Under the pieces are notes generated by a model. That model was not told where the DNA came from and ran no database searches. It was given only the letters and a program-made list of their open reading frames with translations. The translations under genes were made by a program, and so were the position numbers. DNA of 20,328 bases from Rodentolepis nana. Lineage: Eukaryota > Platyhelminthes > Cestoda > Cyclophyllidea > Hymenolepididae. The stretch lies in contig UZAE01013036.1 in the NCBI GenBank assembly GCA_900617975.1, forward strand, positions 7,245 to 27,572. Reading direction: 5' to 3'. This document shows, piece by piece, positions 1-10,200 of the stretch; positions within the stretch are counted from its first letter, which is position 1; each line of letters opens with the position of its first letter.

Positions 1-321
1 ATATCAAATACCAGGCTTTATGATAGTTATCATTCGCCCTTTGGTGGACTTCGGACTTCATGGAGGGGAGGAACAGACAAAGTCTCAAAATGTCGAGAGG
101 GGGGTGGGGGTGGGGAAGAAGAGTGATTCACGGATGTAAAAGAGACATACACAAAGGTGGAGAAAAAGGAAAGGTGAATATTGAGGAAGTAGCGGAATAT
201 GACTTACAGTCTGGTGGTGGTAGTTTGGAGTCAGGAGACAACTGCCTTGTTATTAACTTTTTGCATACGAGTATACGTTGCCCAGGGTGCATCACGTGGA
301 GGTAAGTCTATCGCGCACCCC
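1..321 (-). mobile_element. SINE-like retroposon, copy A (cut by window start)
   Basis: First of six related copies in the window. It aligns along its length with the copies at 6267, 15999, 17844 and 20016. Read on the + strand it runs from a TATCAAAT.CCAGG start, through AGAGTGATTCACGGATGTAAAAG, to ACGTTGCCCAGGGTGCATCACGTGGAGGTAAGTC near 270-310. Because the A-rich end lies at the + strand left edge in other copies, the sense strand of the element is minus. The target-site duplication cannot be tested, since the left flank is outside the window. An 81-codon open frame crossing the copy is not shared as a protein by the other copies, so I treat it as chance. Confidence 0.8.
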
Positions 322-896
322 AGCCGACAATATTAGGTGTAGTTAATTATGTCCATGTTACATATAATTCCAGCTCTGCTCCTGAACTCATAATCTGGAA
401 TGCTTGCCATTCTTGCTTACTTTGTAGATTGCCATTATTCTATGCTTAATGACGTTTCTTCTAAATCCGTCACAATGATATAAAAGAATAATTGACTTTG
501 TCGTCCGGTATGGTTTTATCCTAGGTAGATGTTTTTCTGTTATAAACCCCCAAGTCCTCTAATGATTTCATTCTATCATTCTCTGTCTTTTTACTGAATA
601 AGAATTATGAATTTTAATTTACTCGTCAACAAATTAAGTTCTAATCGTGATTTATGAGTGAGTTGATCTGGTCGTAAATTCCTCAAAAAACAAAACCTCA
701 GAATAAGTTTGAATTTTGGCTAAAAAATAAATGCAGTCGTCATTCGATTAGATTTTGCGTAAGGTCTCTTTCTCACTATTTTTACCTGGTAAATTTTTAT
801 ATCCAAATCACTTAACCGCCATGCTAATGGGACCTCATTCAAGATCCCATTTCTCCGCCTTTTTGGTTGATGCCTACTTCACCCCCTTCCCCCCCT

Positions 897-906
897 CCCC
901 CCCCCC
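897..906 (+). repeat. C10 run in a pyrimidine tract
   Basis: Ten consecutive C residues inside a longer C/T-rich tract (about 879-910). Similar C or G runs recur at 4018, 5001, 5287, 6368, 6922 and 11139, so they are a general trait of this genome segment. Confidence 0.9.
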
Positions 907-1070
907 ATTCATTTGGACTGTTTTGCTTTCAGAGTGACTTCTAAAGGCTTTACTATCTGGCAGTGGGTTATTTATAATTCCCAGGTCATTGAAGGCACAT
1001 GACAGTGCCTTCAAGTTGATAAAATTATTGGTTAGACCAGCGAATAGGAAGCCTTGGTGTGTGGAATTTA

Positions 1071-1098
1071 GAGAGAGAGAGAGAGAGAGGAGGAGGAG
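1071..1098 (+). repeat. (GA)n-(GGA)n microsatellite
   Basis: About nine GA units run directly into four GGA/AGG units. The tract is pure purine on the + strand. No gene spans it. Confidence 0.9.
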
Positions 1099-2212
1099 TA
1101 TGCGGAACTATGTCGTTATTTTCCTCCTGCTTTTCGGGTTCTTTTTTGCTTCCCTAATAGCTGTCTGTATAACTTGCAAGCTATTTTCCACCTTAATCGA
1201 CCTTGTAAATTGCTAACTGCGTGCCTTTTTTTAAGCACGATACTAAATAAAACTCCCGTGATCATGAAAGTAAATTATACCGTCTGGTTGAAATTAGTAG
1301 TTTGACCAATGGATATTTGACTTAATTGCCGTAAATTTGGGGTTTAGGAAGAGAGTTTGAATATGGAGCTATTGGCCTGTTGTTGGTTATGTTTCATCAC
1401 TCACTTCATGTTGGGCAGCATACTTAAGCACATTTTTTCTGCTGTATCTTTCAAATGAAACTGCGCATCTATTTACGGGAAGTGTCTTCCAATGTTCATC
1501 CTAGATCGAGAAATGACACCTCGGTAACTGGATATGCTTCTACTGATATCAAATTCATTACCTCTGACCTCACAGATTGCAAAGGGAGAATACGTCTGCT
1601 GATTTGCGTCATTAATTTGCGTTATTGGGCATACCTAACACAAAATAAGCGTCAATTGACTTCATACTTACAACTCTTGTCTTGAAACAGAGGTTTTGCC
1701 GATTAGATACAGCCTTACGTCCGAATGTTATCCCCATCACAATGTTAAGTGATATTAACACGAATCCTACAGTCGACTGCATAAGTTCTACCGATCTATT
1801 CAGACCCAAGAATCGATAATACTGAATAGCAATGAACTTGAGTTCCGACCCTTAGCACTATCTTCACTTGCCACGACGCGTCCAATTAACGTCAAAGCGT
1901 TAGGAGAACAATGATTGCCCACAGATCGCATAAATAACTCGTGTGCTTTTATCCCTTTTAATGGGGAGGGGTGTGACTTACCTCAATTTCTTAATGCATC
2001 TGCGATAACACACTATTAAATTTATCATTGTATCGTTTAGTTTGAAGAGTTGATGATGAATGAACTTTTAAGGGAGGAGGTTTGGGTGGGTGGGGGGGTG
2101 TAAACGGAACACAATGGGAATAAAATCATTACTTCTTCTCTTCCCCAGCTGTACTTCCCTCCCTCTTTTGTCAGTATATATGAAATAATGGACAAGTTTT
2201 TAATTTCTCTCA

Positions 2213-2224
2213 CTCTCTCTCTCT
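2213..2224 (+). repeat. (CT)6 microsatellite
   Basis: Short CT repeat inside a longer pyrimidine-rich tract that continues imperfectly to about 2285 and is followed by further C-rich sequence. Confidence 0.8.
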
Positions 2225-3116
2225 CGTCTCTCGCTGTTTCCTTCTTGGTGCTTCCGGTATCAGTTGCTTTTGTTTTTCTTTTCTTTATAAATGACCCCCC
2301 CCCTCTCCCACCCGTGCACCCCACCCCACTTGTAGTTTGGGAGAAGTAAATTCAATCGAGTTGCTTTTGCATCAAAGACATTGTCTAATGAGACTTAGTG
2401 AAGTTTCCAATTGAACTCATCTAAATTTGCGGATACATTTTAGAAACCTCGAAATAGTCCAGCGATGTACTTTCTCGTAATAAATATTTGTTATTACTAA
2501 TTTGTGAGGCATTTTTTTACTCTTTTCAAATAAAAAATATGTATATTTTTACAGTCTTTTATGTTATTAAGCACGATGAATCCAGCAAAGAAAACACGCG
2601 GCCAAGGCTATCTATTGTGTCTTTCTGCAAAGCTTTTTGGGTAAAACTGGTGTCGAATTTAAAGCGCCTTCATTTGTAACCACGCAGTAATTTCATCAAT
2701 CACTCTCATTACTTGTTTCATTTATTTCTAGGGAAAAACCTAATTTGGATAAATAAAGCCAGCCTTTTTTGAGGATGTGGTTAGCTTTTAGTTCAGTTAG
2801 AAATCATACTATCTCGATTGTACTCCAATCCCTGTGTGTGTGTGCGTTGTTGTTCATCACACCTTTTTGTTTTGCATCCACTTTCATTTCGTCTCCCGCA
2901 ATTACATTACATTTTCCGGTGCATTGAAATAATAATAGCTCCGTAAATGTATTGCAGTGTACTTCATGGTTCATAACACGCGAAATTGTGCGAAGCCAAG
3001 TTCCAAGAATAGGTGTCGTTGTTGTTGTTCGAATATATATTCAAAAATTCACCTATTGTTTTATCGCGACATCATGCGCTTTATTAACAGTGTGTTTCAT
3101 TCAATTTCATCAACTA

Positions 3117-3136
3117 CTCTCTCTCTCTCTCTCTCT
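3117..3136 (+). repeat. (CT)10 microsatellite
   Basis: Ten perfect CT units. It keeps two overlapping + strand frames open with Ser-Leu repeats, which explains two short open frames here without invoking a gene. Confidence 0.9.
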
Positions 3137-3924
3137 TGAACTGGCTGTTTCATTTTAATTTTTCCTAGTTCGAAACGTAATTGTGAATAGTCGTCTTGTA
3201 TTAATGCAAAATCGGATCTGTAATGACAATTGATCGACTAGCTTATTACCCCTTAACTTGGAAGAATTTTCATTGAAGCCAAGCTGGCAGGAAGATAATG
3301 TTTGGTTTGAAAAATCAGCTTAATTCTAGCACATATCCACAAGTTTTCGCCAATTCTTTATTCAATCTCGGAGTATGCAAGTCACGTGATGTGGGTATTT
3401 TTCGAGTTGTCTTTACTTTGACTCACTAAGACCTGACATATTGATAATTGGGCACCCCAAAGTTATTATCATACGTTTTTGACCTTCAATTAACCTAAAA
3501 AAGGTTCTTAGTCATTTACAACTACAGTTAACTAGAACAACCGTAAAGCCTTGAGTCGTTATCGTGATGAGTTGGATGACCTTGGAAATTTTTGAAGACT
3601 TAGAAAGAGCTAAATTGGAAGGATAAGAGTGATCAAATAAATCACTAGGTAGGAGTTGTCTTCGATGCCCCAATAGAAACACCTTAGATTAACACTTGAG
3701 CTGACTTTAACCAACACAATTTTCTTGTTCCCTTTTTTTACCAGAATTCAATTTTTAAGACTATCAGGTTATTCTACCCGAAAGTCCTCTTCACTTTGAA
3801 CTGCAAATGGTAGTCTTAGAGCTGCTCCTCTCCACTACACCCGAACTTGCATTCCTTTCTTTTTCAAAAGGAGTTGCTATTCCCCGTGTTGTCAAATTTA
3901 TCAAGGGCCTTCTAATTTTGTCCT

Positions 3925-3926
<2 letters not shown>

Positions 3927-3956
<30 letters not shown>
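3927..3956 (+). repeat. (TG)15 microsatellite
   Basis: Fifteen perfect TG units, the longest dinucleotide repeat in the window. It lies about 70 bp before a pure CG run, making a local cluster of alternating purine-pyrimidine sequence. Confidence 0.95.
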
Positions 3957-3958
<2 letters not shown>

Positions 3959-4017
3959 TTGATGAGAAGCATTTACGCCTCACCATGCACACCTGTACGG
4001 TGCTACCCTTTCTCTCT

Positions 4018-4039
4018 CCCCCCCCCCTCGCGCGCGCGC
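4018..4039 (+). repeat. C10 run followed by a CG alternating run
   Basis: Ten C residues, one T, then an 11-base perfect CG alternation (4029-4039). CpG-dense sequence of this kind is rare elsewhere in the window. Confidence 0.9.
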
Positions 4040-4843
4040 TCGCCTTGTTGTTTGATTAGGTAATCAATCTCATCCCATCGTCAACCAAACGGTCTATTTA
4101 TAGTCATGGCCACATTCACTCTCCCTTGTTTACTTCCTGGGTCTGCCTCTATTTCTCGGCTATATTTGGCCACTTCCTTTGCGGATAGGTGGAGGTAATT
4201 TAAGGGAGATAGAAATCTTACTTCCACAGCTCCTCCTTCTGCTGCTGCTGCTTTAAACCTGCCTTTTTGTCCCTACCTCATATCAAGGCTATCTCTTTAT
4301 TATTTTCTTTTTCGCGCCATGTTAGCGGGAGATAGCATTTCTCCTCTGGGCACATAAGGAGATAGTTGCCTCTTTTACCCTAATTATGCAAAATTTGAAG
4401 TTTGTTGAATTGCCTACAGTGTGTATTCTGGCTCTTCTTTATCTTCAATGCGCGAATTTGTGAAATAGTTGATTTGATTAGGTGATTTGTGTTGAGTGAG
4501 GGGATTGGAGATTGGAAACCCAATGACCTCATCGATATTTCATTCCCATAAGTGGCAACAAGAGAGAGTATATGATTCGTGCACAGTATTAATTGAGGCT
4601 AAATTGAGTCTCCACAGCTGTTTAGTTGTTAAAAGTACAAAGCTTTTTCCCATCGGCTCTAGTTGCTCTCTCTGATGCAGTTATCCTAGCACCACACTAT
4701 GAAAGCATAAGGTATAAGGAATCATAGTGATCAGGGGTTAATACCCTTAATGCCCATGCGTAAGGTCAAATATTGGCACCTTATGCTCACGAGGAAGTCC
4801 CTAAACACAAAGAAATCGGTGAAATATTCTTGCGAGAGGTGAA

Positions 4844-4862
4844 AAGAGAGAGAGAGAGAGAG
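4844..4862 (+). repeat. (AG)9 microsatellite
   Basis: Nine AG units. The 63-codon open frame across it reads Arg-Glu repeats from the microsatellite and has no other support. Confidence 0.9.
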
Positions 4863-5000
4863 AATATGGTAAGGATATCAGATGTGACTTTCTTCATTCA
4901 AATCGTTGGGATCGTATTTTCCTCCCAAACCCCAAGCCTTTTCTTCCAACAATATTCATCTTAGGTGAAAAGATTCTACGAAGGCGTTCCGCCCCCTCCT

Positions 5001-5010
5001 CCCCCCCCCC
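5001..5010 (+). repeat. C10 run
   Basis: Ten C residues within a roughly 27-base tract of C with a few T (4990-5016). Confidence 0.9.
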
Positions 5011-5286
5011 TCCCCCAAAGTGGGAAATTGGATTACACTTACCTCTTAGCCATGAAATATTTTTTGCTCGGAGTATTTATCTTGTAAATTTGAATTCTTG
5101 TTTCCCAATAGCCCTCTTTCCTTGAATTCCATTGAAGGTTTTATTATTAGATGATAGCGTTTTCAGTTGTTTTAACTCGGTGTTTGAGTGTGTGGATTAA
5201 GTCAATCAGAAATTAAAGATCCCCACTGTTCAAAATTACGTGCATACTTGAAAGTTGTCTGACCACTAGAACTGCTTTCCACTTGA

Positions 5287-5296
5287 GGGGGGGGGG
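5287..5296 (+). repeat. G10 run
   Basis: Ten consecutive G residues in otherwise mixed sequence. Runs of this length are prone to length error in sequencing. Confidence 0.9.
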
Positions 5297-6266
5297 TTGT
5301 TAAGGGTCACCTTTTATTGAAGCTGCTGAATATGGCCATTTTTGTCGACTGCGCGCATTCTGAGCACTATCCACTATCTTGCCGACTCATTCAGCCAAAC
5401 CGCAGAAATAGAGTTGATTTCCGTACCTCGGTGACTTCCTGAGCCATAATCAATCGCGGACGTGAACACAGAGCAGTTATCATCAGCATTTTTCTTGCGT
5501 GTTTTTTTTTCTTACCAAGATATACGTGTGTGGGTCTAGCCTTGATGGTACTTCTTGATCTGCTAATTCTCTCGTGCTGCAATCCAGGACAGCTGTGTTG
5601 GGGGGATTGGTAGAGAAGACCACTAAAAGACAAGTTTATCCCCTCTGTGACCTCGAGAAATGCACGATGTTGTAAACAACTTGAAGGGTATTTGATGTAT
5701 GGCATGTGTTGGTTGCAAATGCTTTGCACTTTTGCGGGGTTTTAAAATTGAAAATCTGCAAATTATTAGCTTATTCTAATTTGCCATTATTAATAATCTA
5801 ATCTTTGGTGGAAGGGAGGGGAAGGATAATTGATTAAATAATTAGTGCCAAGGCATTAAAAGACCACACAGAACCTGAGGTCTTTTATAAAATTCGATTT
5901 GTCCGTTAGCATTCGCATAAAGCCTCTTGAAGCCTTTCCAATGAGAATCTGCAGCTGCGAGTTTCACATGGCAGCCCTTAGTAGGAAATAGCGTTGATTT
6001 ACACATGCGTTTCTGTGATGATTCATTCTCCTTTGAACAGAAGCGATTTTCTTTCCGAAGCTTAGACTATTCCGGTAAATTGGTGCTTTCTCTCAGTTCC
6101 CACGTTAAGTCCGTGGAAATTCACCCAGTTGTTGAGAGGGGGTAGGTAATTGATATGAAAAAAGTATACACAACGCTAAAAATGCAGGTTTGAAGATTTG
6201 GGGAGGACTGATTTACAACTAATTTGGTGAAACTGTCATTCATATCGAGGTTTTGCTCAAGAATTT

Positions 6267-6624
6267 TGTTTATTTCAAATGGCAGGCGTTTGATAGTTAC
6301 CATTCGCCATTTAACTGACTTTGTGCTTCACAGAGAGAAGGAGGAGCATCAAAGTGACAAAAAAGTCGGGGGGGGGGACAGAATAATGATTCACAGATGT
6401 AACAGAAACAGACAAAAAGGCAGAGAAAATGTAAGATGAGTACTGTGGAAGGGGTCGAATATGGCATATAGTGGGGTGGTGGTAGTTTGAAGTCAGAAGT
6501 CGCATATAGTGGGGTGGTGGTAGTTTGAAGTCAGAAGTCAATTGCTGGTTTATAGACTTTTTTGCCGTATGAGTATACGTTGCCCAGGGTACACCACGTG
6601 GAGGTAAGTCTATCACACACCCCC
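6267..6624 (-). mobile_element. SINE-like retroposon, copy B, with target-site duplication
   Basis: Complete copy. The left flank TGCTCAAGAATTT (6254-6266) is repeated as TGCTCAAGGATTT (6625-6637), a 13-bp target-site duplication with one mismatch. The + strand left end reads GTTTATTTCAAATGGCAGGCG, so the sense (minus) strand ends in an A-rich tail. The right end reads CACGTGGAGGTAAGTCTATC. The copy is 358 bp long, 38 bp of which come from an internal perfect tandem duplication (6464-6501 repeated at 6502-6539). It lies about 600 bp upstream of the first visible otopetrin exon, either inside a preceding intron or in the 5' flank. Confidence 0.88.
6464..6539 (+). repeat. 38-bp perfect tandem duplication inside copy B
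   Basis: The 38-bp unit beginning GCATATAGTGGGG and ending GTCAGAAGTC occurs twice back to back without a mismatch. The other copies have one unit, so the duplication is recent and private to this copy. Confidence 0.95.
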
Positions 6625-6637
6625 TGCTCAAGGATTT

Positions 6638-7229
6638 AATAGCAGATGCACCGCAAATCACTACTTCAAACCATCTCACAAGTCTGAAAAGGCATTTACG
6701 AAGAGGTGTATCGCAATTCTGCTTCCTTTATTTGCCATGTATTTTTTCGCAAGAGAATTTAACATGAATGGGTTGAATATAAACACAAAACTCACAAGGT
6801 TGCTACTTCACGAGAGAGAGAGTTTTACATCTATCAATTAAATTTTTATGTCCTGTTCGACTACAATTGTGGTTACTTTAATGAATTAATCATATGGATG
6901 TTTATTTTCAAAAATTATAATCCCCCCCCCAATTATTCATCTGTCTGTTTTATTTCTGGTAAACGATTTTTATTTAATGACTTATTTATTTGCCTCTTTC
7001 ATAGGCGCCGAATGGAGAATGATGTTACATGATGTTAAGTAATCCACTCGATTTTAACAAAACAGAGGTGGGGGTACCTGAAAGTATTAATGTTTTTTAC
7101 TTGAGAAAATATCTCACAGGCATTCTGGTGGATAACACTCATTATATCATTTCATTGTTATCGAAACATTTAGTAATTTCCATTAAAATATGGATTCTTT
7201 CCTTACCTACTTCCTTACCTTTCAACTAG
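6638..7229. other. Sequence upstream of the first visible otopetrin exon
   Basis: AT-rich, with a C9 run at 6922-6930 and a short AG repeat near 6813. A pyrimidine tract ending CTTTCATAG (to about 7003) looks like a splice acceptor, but all three frames after it stop quickly. The last 30 bases (CTTACC..CTTTCAACTAG, ending at 7229) form the acceptor of the otopetrin exon. Most of this stretch is probably intron. Confidence 0.5.
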
Positions 7230-10200
7230 CTCAAAGCCCGTATTACCCACTGTGGAATGAACATCAAGTCCGGTTATTGGGCACCACTCCTAATAGTCCT
7301 AACCATCTCCGCTCTCACTGTGACTACAGGTGTCGCACCCAAGGCAGAAAACGAGACGATATCACCCTGGAAAAGTGCTGTTCTCTTCTCGGAGGAGATG
7401 TTCCTCAATTGCATGGGCATTTTTGTATCACTGGCCTCGTTTTTTAAACTGCGCCACCTCAAATTCACCATTGCTTCACGACAGAGCGTCATTGATGAGT
7501 TCGTATTGTACATTGCGTTCTTCTTCTCCGCCAATTACCTCGTTGCTACCGTTGCACTGACTAGCTACTTCAACCGAGTCACTGATAATGTATGGGTTTT
7601 TGTTACTTATTTCAAATTAGTAGTTAGTTATTTTCACCCTCATTGATAACTTTCATTTCAATCAGAAAATTCATAAGGACCTACTGATGGGCCGGCTTGC
7701 TCTAAATATGCTGGAGCTGGTAGAAGTGCTTCTTCAGACCTACCTGATTCAAGACTGCTTCAGAAGATGCAGCGAAGAGGAATTTCAGCAGAGGATTAAA
7801 CCAGGACGTCAAATGATTGCTGTACTGCTTGGAATCAACCTCGCTGGATGGGTGGTTAAGTCTTTCCAGTTGAAGGAGGCAGACATTCTTTACAATATCA
7901 CTGTTCGAGATGAGATTGCCTATGGATGGGTCCTGATTGCCATCACTATGCCTGTCTTCCTGTTCTATCGGTATCACTGCACGGTCTGCCTGTCGCAAGC
8001 ATTCACGATGCTGTATGAGGATGAGGTATCTAATACATTTTGTTTAACATATATCCTTTCATTTAAAAGAATCTTTTAACATTACACTACTTTGGCAGGC
8101 GGTTGCATACCTATGGCAGCAATGACATAAATTAGGTAAAGAGTATGGAGTTTGGTAATAGGGACTCGAGACCTCTGCGTTTTCACTGCCCCACTTAGTT
8201 TAATTTTTCAAAAGGTGCCATGAAGAAACTCGCATATCATTTCTAGTTTTGTTATTGAAGTTTTTTAATCAGATACCAAATACCATTGGTCCGATCAGCT
8301 AACAAACTGGTTCTACTTTCTTCTATGCAGCCAGGTTGTCACACTTATCATTGCTTTACTGTGGACTGAGATAATCTTCACACACACACTTCAAGATAAA
8401 TGTAAGCGATGCTTCACAGTCGAGCACGATAATCGCAGAGCGTAAATCACTGCCTCAAGTACTAGTTAATTGTCTAGACCTGGGGGCTATAAAAGGGGAA
8501 GCGAGGTTTGATCGTTTGTAATGTGGACATGAACAGATCATCCTAGAGATGCCTTTAAGAAATTAAAACAACATGGCTTATTGTGTTGTCTTTATGTGCC
8601 TAAAAGGATTGGTGATTAGTTCATTGAATGCTTGATCTTTAAACAATAGTTCTAACGGAAAGTGATCGGGAATGGGGATCAGCCAAATCAGTAATCATTA
8701 ACTTTGGATCTGGGTAAGAGCATTCAAGCGGGAAACATCCGGTAATAACTATTCCTTTTCATTGTAGACCCGACGATTTGAGGCGTTATGGCGTCAGAAC
8801 CCCATCTACCTCTCCAACCTCCTGAGCCACACCTGCCTGACAGTGTGCGAAGAGGGTGGAGATCATTTTCACGCTAGAGAAAATCTCAACTCCCCCCGCT
8901 TATCAAGTAAGCAGTTGAATGAAATGCTCCACCGCAAATTCTCTACCCAATCCTTCCAACAAATTGAGTATATGATGCCACGTCGGGCTTCGTTCTTTAA
9001 TCCCAATGTGGCTCTCTCCACCTCTACAACCAGTATGCACGATGCCGAATTCCTTTTCGGTGGCGCGCCATTTCACCATCCCTCTCAACCCAACCCTATG
9101 AACCCGGTTCAAAAGCTCTCTGCCATTCCTTATGCTCAAAAGAAACTCTCCGTGCCCAACCTCAAGCGCCTTTCCATTGTGGGAGTTCCAAAGCCCTCCT
9201 ATCGAGGTTCTACCACCAACCCCGTAGGCGCTTTTCCATCACGTCATCCACTTACTGAATCGGAAAGCTATGAGGGACCAAATTATTTCCTCTCTAGAAT
9301 ATCCCCTACAACTCCCACTACTGCTTACGGAAATGAGCATGCGATTCAAGCTACAGTTCTGTATGAACAGCATCATGCACTAAACTCCTCCCACTCCCCT
9401 TATCATCATCCTCACCAAAAAAGAAATACAATAGCTGCGCATTCATCCCTGAAACCTCCTAATAGCCCCCAAAACCAAAATCATAATAGGTCAATAGATG
9501 CTGGCCAACCTGGAGGAGAGCAAGATGGAATGCAGAGGCGACAGACCCTTGTGAACCTCGAGAATGCAAAATACCGATTTCTGGCCGCAGAAATGGCTCA
9601 CAAGCGAGTGTTAGAACGATCTGTTGATGCCGCAGGTGAGAATGGAAAGAAACGTCGCAGCAAATCATCCAAGAAGAAATGGCAAAAAGGAGGAGGAAAG
9701 GCGGCAATTAAAGGAGGAAAAGATAAAAGCAGTCGCCAAAAGCCAGACCCTTCGTCTCTTAATACCAACACCAACAACAATGTGCCTTCATGTAGTCCAC
9801 CCCCTCCACCAGCAGTCATTTTGAACCATCCAGCAATTATCGAGTCTCCCGAGGTGCCAATCCATCAGTCCCAACAGGTGAGGGGGTTCGAACCGTCGAA
9901 GATGGTGCCCCTATTGATTGCTAGGAATATGGTGAACACGACAGATGGTGGTGAGCCGCTGTCGGCTGTCCCTGAGGAAGTCGGACATGATAGCTTGTCT
10001 CGCTCACCCCTTATTATTCTCTCCTCTGCACCCTCTTCCCCTTCTAAAAATGGGAGCGATTGTGATAACAATGGCTCACCTGAAAATACATTCCAGGTAA
10101 GAAGCTCGTGTAATAAACTACTCTGGCATATAGCAACTTAACTTTGATCGTCAGTGGGATACTGCGATTTTCCTCATAGTTCTATCTAAGCAGTTTATGT

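Larger units (their letters stand above)
322..6253. other. Long stretch without a supportable gene
   Basis: Moderately AT-rich DNA with many simple repeats, listed separately. It could be intergenic DNA or a large 5' intron of the otopetrin gene, whose N-terminal exons are missing. I looked for short exons matching the conserved otopetrin core and found none with good splice borders. The longer open frames, such as 5391-5729 on the minus strand, resemble no family I know and overlap low-complexity sequence. Confidence 0.6.

Noticed and set aside
1..321. Solo LTRs or TRIM elements as the identity of the dispersed repeat
   Set aside because: Target-site duplications are 13-14 bp rather than 4-6 bp, there are no TG..CA ends, and one end is A-rich and variable.
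1340..1416. + strand stretch reading REFEYGAIGLLLVMFHHS, faintly like the otopetrin EYSLI helix
   Set aside because: The Pro-Phe before the core and the usual Trp are missing, the acceptor is weak, and the only nearby GT donors are poor. The similarity is too short to count.
1676..1780. Minus-strand hydrophobic stretch (STVGFVLISLNIVMGITFG) ending at a GTT|GTAAGT donor
   Set aside because: The acceptor side has no pyrimidine tract, there is no ATG, and no partner exon was seen.
5391..5729. 112-codon minus-strand open frame
   Set aside because: Composition rich in Ser/Arg/His without domains, Lys run from a T-run, and no known family. It is likely chance.
6311..6679. Protein encoded on the sense strand of the retroposon (frames with KKSIN.QLTSDFKL in several copies)
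   Set aside because: The frames shift between copies, stops differ, and differences do not favour synonymous sites. The shared words reflect DNA similarity of the repeat.
8331..8402. Possible extra otopetrin exon inside the 742-bp intron (TATGCAG|CCAGG.., hydrophobic frame QVVTLIIALLW)
   Set aside because: The flanking exons join between codons. In the required frame this piece stops after 12 codons; the hydrophobic frame is out of phase.
9878..9900. GGGTTCGAACC-like box B motif suggesting a tRNA gene
   Set aside because: It lies inside otopetrin coding sequence and there is no cloverleaf or box A at the right distance.
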